A stretch of DNA of 64,000 bases from Polaribacter pectinis (GTDB lineage Bacteria; Bacteroidota; Bacteroidia; Flavobacteriales; Flavobacteriaceae): assembly GCF_014352875.1 (NCBI RefSeq), contig NZ_CP060695.1:2511501-2575500 (forward strand), given 5' to 3'. Of this stretch, positions 36,021 to 43,136 are shown one piece after another (the stretch's first letter is position 1; the number at the start of each line of letters is the position of its first letter). The notes beneath the pieces are model-generated. The model saw only the letters and a program-made list of their open reading frames with translations, searched no databases and had not been told where the DNA came from. The translations under genes were made by a program, and so were the position numbers.

Positions 36021-36362
36021 ATGATCATCCAAGAATTCAAAACAATACTAAAATCAAACCCAACAGCAATTACTTTTTCAGATACAATGCAAGTAATTGA
36101 AGATAATTACAATTTCACTCCAACTACTTTTACAAACGGAGAAATAAAAAACAACGCTGGTGAAAATTCTGGTTCTTGTAAATTATTTGCGTTTGCAAAA
36201 CTTCAAAAATTAACAAAAGAAGAAACTTTATTTTGCTTTGGCGAACATTATAAATCTGTTTTAGAAGATGAAAATGGAGATTCTCATCAAAATATTAGAA
36301 ACTTTATGAAAACTGGTTTTGATGGTTTATCTTTTGAAGGTGAAGCTTTAGAATTAAAGTAA
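36021..36362 (+). CDS. HopJ-family protein
   Basis: A 113-residue protein of the HopJ type III effector family (PF08888): FSDTMQVIEDNYNFTPTTFT, NNAGENSGSCKLFAFAKLQ, FGEHYKSVL and NIRNFMKTGFDGLSFEG. The family name comes from Pseudomonas syringae, but it is widespread in bacteria with no type III secretion. None is visible here. The cellular role is unknown. Confidence 0.85.
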   Translation: MIIQEFKTILKSNPTAITFSDTMQVIEDNYNFTPTTFTNGEIKNNAGENSGSCKLFAFAKLQKLTKEETLFCFGEHYKSVLEDENGDSHQNIRNFMKTGFDGLSFEGEALELK

Positions 36363-36372
36363 AAATTATTTT

Positions 36373-36849
36373 ATGCATCAACTTATCTCTCAAAACATAA
36401 AAAATCCATCAGATTTATCTTGTAAATTCTTTTCAAAAGAAAAAAATACTGAAGACAATACAGATGTTTTGATTGTTAGTTTCTCTGGAGAATATCCAAA
36501 TGGATCTTCTGGAAAAGAACATGGAGAATTTATAGCTAGAAAAGCAATTGAAGGATTGATGTCTTTTGAAGCTGAAGCTATTGTATTAGATTTTAGAAAG
36601 ATGAAATATTCTTACGGAAACACATTGTTAAAAGTTTTTCAAGATATCTCTCAATTTAAAGATGCTGGAAACAATATCGATGAACCAGAATTCCCCATAA
36701 TTGTTGTTACTTCAGAAAAATGTGTTAAAGGAATTTTAACTTTGTTAACTCCTACAAATTCTGAAGAAAATCCTAATTGGCAGTTTAACGATATTCATAA
36801 AGCTATTAATTTCGCTACAAAAAAAGGAAAATATTGGTTAGATTATTAG
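36373..36849 (+). CDS. Protein of unknown function, alpha/beta
   Basis: A 158-residue cytoplasmic protein that I do not recognise. The visible pattern alternates strands and helices: VLIVSFSGEYP, EAEAIVLDFRKMKYSYGN, FPIIVVTSEKCVKGIL and INFATKKGKYWLDY. A STAS-like or crotonase-like fold is conceivable, without motif support. It follows the HopJ gene after 10 nt and is convergent with the HTH regulator. Confidence 0.7.
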   Translation: MHQLISQNIKNPSDLSCKFFSKEKNTEDNTDVLIVSFSGEYPNGSSGKEHGEFIARKAIEGLMSFEAEAIVLDFRKMKYSYGNTLLKVFQDISQFKDAGNNIDEPEFPIIVVTSEKCVKGILTLLTPTNSEENPNWQFNDIHKAINFATKKGKYWLDY

Positions 36850-36876
36850 ATGGAAACAAATTAGCGGTTAAAAAAA

Positions 36877-37845
36877 CTACCCTAGTTCTATTTGTTTTTT
36901 CAACATATTAATTCTCTCGTAAAGAGTGTTAAAAAAAATGGTTCTTTCTATTTCTGCATTTCCAGACAATTGTTTAGAAAACTGTAATTGTTTTAAAAAA
37001 TATTTTTCTATTGTATTACAAGTATCTTCATCAGATATTTTTAAATAAGAGAGTGTTGTAAACGGTATAAAAAGTTTTTTTTGCTTTACTGCTCTAAAGA
37101 AAACAGTATTATTTAAATTTAAAATTTCGTTATTAAATAGCTCATATTTTTTGTTTTCGTTTCCTCTTTTTTCAGAAACACACTGGTTTTCTATTCTTTT
37201 AATTACCTTTCTTAAATCACAACAAATTTCTAAAGCACTTTCTTTATCTAATAATTTAATTTTAAAAAAATATAAAATTTGATTTATAGAACTTGTTAAA
37301 GTATTCTCGCTCCAAATTTCAGTTGTATGAATACTTTCGTACGATTTTTCTAATTCATAAATCTTACTAACAAGGACATTTTCTTTATCAAAGTCTTTAA
37401 ATGGCAATTTTTCAAACTTAAAATCTTCTGCCAAAACATTTAAAAAAGTATACATTTTAAACTTTCTAAACAAACCAGAAGAATAATAAAAAGGTAGGTC
37501 TTTTGCTGCAAAAAGCATATCTGAATCATTGAACTTCGAGAATTCTTTTGTTTCATTAATTACATAATCAAAATATTTTTTTAATTCTTCTATAGAATTA
37601 ACATTACCAGATTTACTAACACTAATAACTTCTTTGTTTTCAGAAAAAACATCTGAAATTACAAAATTATAATGTTTTGTAAGTTTTAAAATTTCTGATA
37701 AAGTTACAGCTGTTTTCCCTTTTATTCTCCTGTAAGCTGCATCGTAACTAACATCTAAAACGTCTGCAATTTCCTCTATAAAAGAAACATTTTTAGGTAA
37801 TTTTTGTTGTATAAAATTAAATAGTCTTTCTTCAACTTTTAGCAT
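36877..37845 (-). CDS. HTH transcriptional regulator (BetR-like N-terminus)
   Basis: A 322-residue protein with an N-terminal helix-turn-helix (about 18-62: SFIEEIADVLDVSYDAAYRR, then IKGKTAVTLSEILKLTKHY). A helical C-terminal body of about 240 residues follows and has no known catalytic motif. Such proteins are common in Flavobacteriia with unknown targets. The upstream gap (189 bp) holds a plus-strand promoter and terminator unit that may be a small RNA. Confidence 0.8.
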   Translation of the reverse strand: MLKVEERLFNFIQQKLPKNVSFIEEIADVLDVSYDAAYRRIKGKTAVTLSEILKLTKHYNFVISDVFSENKEVISVSKSGNVNSIEELKKYFDYVINETKEFSKFNDSDMLFAAKDLPFYYSSGLFRKFKMYTFLNVLAEDFKFEKLPFKDFDKENVLVSKIYELEKSYESIHTTEIWSENTLTSSINQILYFFKIKLLDKESALEICCDLRKVIKRIENQCVSEKRGNENKKYELFNNEILNLNNTVFFRAVKQKKLFIPFTTLSYLKISDEDTCNTIEKYFLKQLQFSKQLSGNAEIERTIFFNTLYERINMLKKQIELG

Positions 37846-37929
37846 AAGGCCTTTCTTTTTTACTTAAAATTTACAAAAACAGAAAAATGATTTTGCAAAA
37901 TTCACAATAGCAAAACTTCATGTTTTCAC

Positions 37930-37937
37930 TATTTTTG
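37930..37937 (+). promoter_or_regulatory. -7 box of the candidate small RNA
   Basis: TATTTTTG is a perfect TAnnTTTG on the plus strand. No annotated plus-strand gene follows for almost 3 kb. Confidence 0.45.
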
Positions 37938-37942
37938 ATTTA

Positions 37943-38012
37943 TGAATTTAAAGAGGTTGGGGGACCTTAATATTTTTTTAGCCTTCTCATTTTTACATGA
38001 GAAGGTTTTTTT
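37943..38012 (+). ncRNA. Candidate small RNA of about 70 nt with intrinsic terminator
   Basis: The predicted start is 6 nt after a perfect -7 box. The transcript would contain a small hairpin AGGT-TGGGGG-ACCT (G5 loop; 37953-37968), a T-rich linker and a 9-bp terminator stem CCTTCTCAT/ATGAGAAGG (37982-37990, 37997-38005) followed by T7. The T-run is on the plus strand only, although both neighbouring genes are on the minus strand. That is why I read this as an independent transcript. No Rfam family is recognised. Confidence 0.45.
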
Positions 38013-38034
38013 AAAAAAATTAAAAATACTTTTT

Positions 38035-38625
38035 TTATTGATGTTTTCCTACATTAAAACCATGTTTCCCTAGATATTTATTTCCGCTTTCTATAGCGTC
38101 TTCTTCAAGGGTTGTTCCCATAGAATCGTTCCAACGATTTAAATATCCAAAAAGAGAAATTACTCCTAACATTTCTACAATTTCACCTTCGTTCCAATAT
38201 TTATATAGTTCTTCTTTTATAGAAGCATCTACAGCATTTGGCACCATAGAAGCAGCCAAAGAAAAATCTAATGCGGCTCTTTCAGCATCAGAAAAAGCCT
38301 TGTGCGTTTTATATTCCCAAATATTATCTAATTGTTCTTGTTCTGCACCATAACGTTCAGCAGCTCTAATTGCATGTGCTTGGCAATATCTACAACCTGT
38401 TGCATTACTAGAAACCCAAGCAATCATTCTTTTTAGGGCAGATGTAACTCTACCTTCATTTGCCATTACAGCTTTATTTAAATTAATAAATGCTTTAGAT
38501 ATTGCAGGTCTGCGCTGCATTGTTAAAACTGAATTTGGGCAAAAACCCAAAGTTTCATTAAAAAATTCTGCTAGTTCTTTTGTTTCTAAATCGTGTTCTG
38601 ATGATAGTGGTGTTACTAATGCCAT
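38035..38625 (-). CDS. Carboxymuconolactone decarboxylase/AhpD-like peroxidase-related protein
   Basis: A 196-residue all-helical protein of the AhpD-like fold. The redox motif is CRYCQAHAI at about residues 78-86, and a second helical half carries the FLGVISLFGYLNRWND-like stretch (EMLGVISLFGYLNRWND). Such proteins reduce peroxides or act as redox partners. It starts 7 nt after the stop of the T9SS cargo gene and may be co-transcribed with it. Confidence 0.88.
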   Translation of the reverse strand: MALVTPLSSEHDLETKELAEFFNETLGFCPNSVLTMQRRPAISKAFINLNKAVMANEGRVTSALKRMIAWVSSNATGCRYCQAHAIRAAERYGAEQEQLDNIWEYKTHKAFSDAERAALDFSLAASMVPNAVDASIKEELYKYWNEGEIVEMLGVISLFGYLNRWNDSMGTTLEEDAIESGNKYLGKHGFNVGKHQ

Positions 38626-38632
38626 ATTTTTT

Positions 38633-40795
38633 TTAATTTCTAATTAAGCTAATACTTCCTTTTTTCTCTACTGAAAGTCCGTTTTTATCTGTTAAAATTG
38701 TTTGAAACCAATAACTATTGGGTGGTAATTTTTTTCCATTATAGGTTCCGTTCCAACCAGAACTTCCTGCGTCTATTTTATATATTAAAACTCCAAACCT
38801 ATTATAAATATAAATATCGGTTACAGTGTATTGATCTTTGTTGTATCCTTTAATGTTCCACATATCATTTTTCCCATCATTATTTGGTGTAAAAAATTTT
38901 GGATATTCTAAAATTGAGAACGTGTATTCTATTATTCCACAACCACCCATATCTTTTATAAATAATACATGAGTTCCTGTAGAAATATTTTCAAAAAAAC
39001 CAACATCTTTATATGACCCAAATTTATCATCAATAGAAAACTGATACTCTCCTATTCCTAAATTAGTATTTATTATTTGTATAGAATTATTATTTGAGTC
39101 ATCAATAATTAAAATATCTTCTTTGGTAATTGTTGCAATTTCAGAATCATTAACTAAAATTGTTTTAGGTTTAGATTCACAGCCTGCAATTGAAATAGCT
39201 TTTACACTATAATTACCTGAAGTGTTTATTGAAATTGAAGCAGAATTCCCTGCAATAACTTCACCTTCTTTAAACCATTGATATACATAATTATCTTGTG
39301 AATTTTCAGTTTCTAGAGTAATTGAACCAATATCTTTGCATAAAACATACTCACTTTCTACTAAATCAAACTCGGGTATTCTTGTATCTAATTCTGCAAT
39401 TACTTCTGTTCTAGAAGAAGATTTACAGTCAAAATATCTTGCTTCTACATAATATGAAGTTGTAGCTGTTAAGTTTGGAGTTTTAAAATTATTTCCTGTA
39501 AAAATAGGGGTTGTACTTGTTAAAGAATCGTACCAAAAAACACTTCCATCAGATGTTTGTGCTGCTAAATTTGCAGATCCACTACAAATTAAATCGTTTG
39601 AAGTACTTGTTATTGTTGGTCTTTGAATAACAGTAACCATAACCGGTTTTCTTTCAAAAGTATTACAACCATTTACAGAAACAGTTGCATAATAGGTTGT
39701 AGAACTAGTTAAAACTGGTGTTGTAAAATCATTCCCAGCAAATAGTAATGTTCCTCCTGTTTGAGCATCATACCATAAAACTTGTCCTTCAGTAGGTATT
39801 GCATTTATTGTTGCTGATCCAGTTTCACATACTGATGCATCTGTTGTAGAATCAATTTTAGGGATATAAATACTTGTGGTTGCAACAATATTTAGAACTG
39901 GATCACTTGGTTTCCCATATTCAACAATATAACCTTTTGGAATATACAAATCTGTTCCACCTATATTTGGCAAGTCATTCCAAGCCCCAACAATTCCAAT
40001 TGAAGGGTCTGTTATATGTGCATAATCTTCTCCTGTAGTGTTATCCTCTCTATGATCATTAGGTTCATTATTGTTCCAATTTGCATAATTAGGTGTGGTT
40101 CCATTTACTTGTCCATTCCAAAAAATAGTTCCAGCCTCTGGCCCAGTAACCCATTTCCAAACACCTTCTGTTTCTTCATCACTTCCACCAATCCAACCTG
40201 CACCAGAAGCTTGTTCTCCTGCAAATTGTGCTTCTTCTGCACTTGTTAAAGTTGCCAAATAACCTTGTCTTCCATAATAAGTTCTGTTTTCTGCTGCTAT
40301 TCTTGCATCACTCCATGTAATGCTTAAATCAGAAATAAATTCATAAAAATGGTCTGTAGATGGTAAATAATTTGCATCACCAATTGTTAATGAGAAAAAC
40401 TTATCTTCAGTAATTGTTGTTGCGGTAGTTGAAAAAACAACCTCTTTAACAGCTTTTTCTAAATCAGTAAGTAAAATTTTACTAGTTCCAATACCTGTTA
40501 AACTTAATTTTCCTTCAGTTGCATTCCAATCAGAATTTATTGTTGGATGATTTCCTGTTAATGATAGCTCATCAAACCCAGATTGGTAGCCAGCAGATAT
40601 TTGAATAAAAAAAGACGATAATTCTGTATCATCTTCATCTGTTATTGTAAAATCTGTAACAATATTAATCTGGCTTTGAGGGCAAAAAACTTGCCTCCCA
40701 GTTGCAGTTAATACTGGTGGTTTGTTCGTTTGTGAATTCAACTGAAAAAACGTTAATAATATTACAATTGATAAAAAGGAGTTTTTAATATTCAA
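38633..40795 (-). CDS. T9SS type B cargo protein with C-type lectin domain
   Basis: A 720-residue secreted protein. A signal peptide (about 1-21) ends QLNSQ. A C-type lectin-like domain spans about 150-295 (TWSDARIAAENRTYYG, GWIGGSDEETEGVWKWVTG, YANWNNNEPNDH, GAWNDLP). Two Ig-like modules follow with the repeated LWYDAQTGG/FWYDSLTS pattern and STTYY motif. The C-terminus is a T9SS type B sorting domain (about 635-720) starting FFTPNNDGKNDMW. It would be exported across the outer membrane and may bind glycans or surfaces. The start codon is TTG at 40795, since the nearest upstream ATG is in another frame and no later Met keeps the signal peptide. Confidence 0.9.
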   Translation of the reverse strand: MNIKNSFLSIVILLTFFQLNSQTNKPPVLTATGRQVFCPQSQINIVTDFTITDEDDTELSSFFIQISAGYQSGFDELSLTGNHPTINSDWNATEGKLSLTGIGTSKILLTDLEKAVKEVVFSTTATTITEDKFFSLTIGDANYLPSTDHFYEFISDLSITWSDARIAAENRTYYGRQGYLATLTSAEEAQFAGEQASGAGWIGGSDEETEGVWKWVTGPEAGTIFWNGQVNGTTPNYANWNNNEPNDHREDNTTGEDYAHITDPSIGIVGAWNDLPNIGGTDLYIPKGYIVEYGKPSDPVLNIVATTSIYIPKIDSTTDASVCETGSATINAIPTEGQVLWYDAQTGGTLLFAGNDFTTPVLTSSTTYYATVSVNGCNTFERKPVMVTVIQRPTITSTSNDLICSGSANLAAQTSDGSVFWYDSLTSTTPIFTGNNFKTPNLTATTSYYVEARYFDCKSSSRTEVIAELDTRIPEFDLVESEYVLCKDIGSITLETENSQDNYVYQWFKEGEVIAGNSASISINTSGNYSVKAISIAGCESKPKTILVNDSEIATITKEDILIIDDSNNNSIQIINTNLGIGEYQFSIDDKFGSYKDVGFFENISTGTHVLFIKDMGGCGIIEYTFSILEYPKFFTPNNDGKNDMWNIKGYNKDQYTVTDIYIYNRFGVLIYKIDAGSSGWNGTYNGKKLPPNSYWFQTILTDKNGLSVEKKGSISLIRN

Positions 40796-40836
40796 TATTT
40801 ATTCATTTTTAATCACTAACTTAAAGGTCTTGTTCT

Positions 40837-40844
40837 TATTTTTG
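40837..40844 (+). promoter_or_regulatory. -7 box of osmC
   Basis: TATTTTTG is a perfect TAnnTTTG, 57 nt before the osmC start. Confidence 0.5.
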
Positions 40845-40901
40845 TAAGAAAGCACAATTTAATACTTCAAATCTTAAAACACCAAAATAAAACCATCTAA
40901 T

Positions 40902-41342
40902 ATGGCAACAAATACAGTTACTACAGTTTGGGCACAAAAAGAACAATTTGAATCTGACAACCCAAGTGGACATAAATTAACAATGTTTTCTGTGGCAGAT
41001 GAAGAAAACAAAGACACAACTGGTTATGGACCAAAAGCTCTAATGCTTTCTTCTTTAGCTGGTTGCTCTGCTTTAGATGTAATTTCTTTATTGAAAAAAA
41101 TGCGAGCAGAAGTAGAAGATTTTAAAATTGAAATAACTGCAGAATTAACAGATGAACACCCTAAATTTTACAACAAAGTAAAAGTAGATTACCATTTTTC
41201 AGATGCAGAATTACAACCAGAAAAAATACAAAAAGCAGTAAATTTATCTGTTACAAAGTATTGTGGTGTTATGGAAATGTTTAGACAGTTTGCAGATGTA
41301 AAAACAGAAATATTTTTACATGAAATTACCGTGAAAGAATAA
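40902..41342 (+). CDS. OsmC-family hydroperoxide reductase-like protein
   Basis: A 146-residue OsmC/Ohr-superfamily protein of the YhfA-like branch. The two redox cysteines are in SSLAGCSALDVISLLKKM and VTKYCGVMEMF. It probably reduces organic hydroperoxides with a thiol partner. The recJ gene starts 20 nt downstream, suggesting co-transcription. Confidence 0.88.
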   Translation: MATNTVTTVWAQKEQFESDNPSGHKLTMFSVADEENKDTTGYGPKALMLSSLAGCSALDVISLLKKMRAEVEDFKIEITAELTDEHPKFYNKVKVDYHFSDAELQPEKIQKAVNLSVTKYCGVMEMFRQFADVKTEIFLHEITVKE

Positions 41343-41362
41343 AGTACTATTAAAAAATTGCT

Positions 41363-43048
41363 ATGAGATGGACTTTAAAAAAACCACCAAATAAAGAAAA
41401 AATCGCACAACTTGCCAAAGACTTACAAGTTAATAAAACAATTGCTACAATTCTTTGTCAAAGAAATATTGAAACTTTCGAAGAAGCAAAAAAGTATTTT
41501 CGTCCTAGTTTAGAAGATATTCACGATCCTTTTTTAATGAAAGATATGGATTTGGCTGTGGAAAGAATTGAAAAAGCAATTTCAAACAACGAAAACATCC
41601 TAGTTTTTGGCGATTATGATGTGGATGGAACAACAGCTGTTTCTTTAGTTTCTTCATATTTAAAAACGATTCACCCAAATATTGCAACTTATATTCCTGA
41701 TAGATATGCAGAAGGTTATGGCGTTTCTTATATGGGAATTGATTTTGCACAAGACAATGATTTTTCTTTAATTATTGCACTAGATTGTGGTATAAAAGCC
41801 ATTGAAAAAGTTGAGTATGCAAAAGAGAAAAACATCGATTTTATTATTTGCGATCATCACAAACCTGGAAAAGAAATTCCAAAAGCGGTTGCTGTTTTAA
41901 ACGCAAAACAAGAAGATTGTACGTATCCTTTTGATGAACTTTGTGGTTGTGGAGTTGGTTTTAAATTGATACAAGCTTTGGGAGTTTCCAGAAACCAAAC
42001 AATTGAACATTTTGTGCCTTATTTAGATTTGGTGGCTACTGCAATTGCTGCAGATATTGTACCAATGAATGGCGAAAACAGAACTTTAGCTTATTTTGGT
42101 TTACAAGTAATTAATTCGCAACCAAGAAACGGAATTAAGGCCATTATTCTTCAAGTTAAAAAAACAGAACTTACAATTACTGATGTCGTTTTTATAATTG
42201 CGCCAAGAATTAATGCTGCAGGAAGAATGAAACATGGTAATTATGCTGTGGAATTATTAACTGAAATGGATTTAAATTCTGCCATTGAATTTGCTGCTGC
42301 TATTGAAATTAATAATGCTGATAGAAAAGAATTAGATAAGAAAATAACCAACGAAGCTTTAATTCAGATTATTGATAATGACGAAGAAGAGCGTTTTACC
42401 TCTGTCGTTTTTCAAGAAGATTGGCACAAAGGTGTAATTGGAATTGTAGCTTCTAGATTGATCGAAAAATATTATAGACCAACGTTAGTTTTTACAAAAA
42501 GTGGCGATAAATTAGCCGCTTCTGCACGTTCTGTAAAAGGTTTTGATGTGTACAATGCATTGGAGGCATGTAGCGAATTTATAGAACAATTTGGTGGACA
42601 TAAATATGCTGCTGGTTTGACTTTACTACCAGAAAACTACGAGAATTTTAAAAACAAATTCGAAGAAATTGTCCAAAAAACAATTGATAAAGAATTACTA
42701 ACGCCAGAAATTGCGATTGATGCAGAAATAGATTTATCAGAAATTACAGATAAATTTTTTCGAATCATTCAGCAAATGGCGCCTTTTGGTCCAATGAATA
42801 TGAAACCAACTTTTAAATCTACTTGTGTAAGAGATAATGGTTATGGAAAACAAGTTGGCGCAGATAAAACCCATTTAAAATTAAATGTTTTTCAAGGTGA
42901 TAATAAAAAAACCTACAATGCCATTGGTTTTAATTTAGGAAATAAAATAGAATTTGTACAAGACGAATTTGACATTGTCTATGCTTTGGATGAAAATGAA
43001 TGGAATGGTTATAAAACTGTGCAATTGTTGTTGAAGGATTTGAAATGA
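41363..43048 (+). CDS. recJ: Single-stranded-DNA-specific exonuclease RecJ
   Basis: A 561-residue 5'-3' ssDNA exonuclease of recombination and mismatch repair. The DHH domain shows VFGDYDVDGTTAVSL, IIALDCGIKAIEKV and ICDHHKPGKEIP. The DHHA1 domain shows KGVIGIVASRLIEKYYRPT, SARSVKGFDVYNALEAC and FGGHKYAAGLTL. A C-terminal OB fold follows. The length matches the family and the stop is TGA. No clear terminator follows; a 6-bp stem AGTCTA/TAGACT at 43087-43111 lacks a T-run. Confidence 0.95.
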   Translation: MRWTLKKPPNKEKIAQLAKDLQVNKTIATILCQRNIETFEEAKKYFRPSLEDIHDPFLMKDMDLAVERIEKAISNNENILVFGDYDVDGTTAVSLVSSYLKTIHPNIATYIPDRYAEGYGVSYMGIDFAQDNDFSLIIALDCGIKAIEKVEYAKEKNIDFIICDHHKPGKEIPKAVAVLNAKQEDCTYPFDELCGCGVGFKLIQALGVSRNQTIEHFVPYLDLVATAIAADIVPMNGENRTLAYFGLQVINSQPRNGIKAIILQVKKTELTITDVVFIIAPRINAAGRMKHGNYAVELLTEMDLNSAIEFAAAIEINNADRKELDKKITNEALIQIIDNDEEERFTSVVFQEDWHKGVIGIVASRLIEKYYRPTLVFTKSGDKLAASARSVKGFDVYNALEACSEFIEQFGGHKYAAGLTLLPENYENFKNKFEEIVQKTIDKELLTPEIAIDAEIDLSEITDKFFRIIQQMAPFGPMNMKPTFKSTCVRDNGYGKQVGADKTHLKLNVFQGDNKKTYNAIGFNLGNKIEFVQDEFDIVYALDENEWNGYKTVQLLLKDLK

Positions 43049-43136
43049 TGAAATTTTCTAACAAATGTAATTCTAGTATTGGCAGAAGTCTACACAAAAT
43101 TTTTATAGACTCCTTAACAGTACCTTGCCAAAAAAA

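Noticed and set aside
36021..36362. HopJ as a type III secretion effector
   Set aside because: No secretion system genes are present and the family is widespread in free-living bacteria without one.
37942..38073. A 43-codon plus-strand ORF starting at the small RNA start
   Set aside because: It runs through the terminator stem and into the antisense of the AhpD-like gene; composition is Phe/Leu/Lys-rich as expected for random AT-rich frames.
43087..43111. Hairpin after recJ as terminator
   Set aside because: Six-bp stem with 13-nt loop and no T-run; too weak to call.
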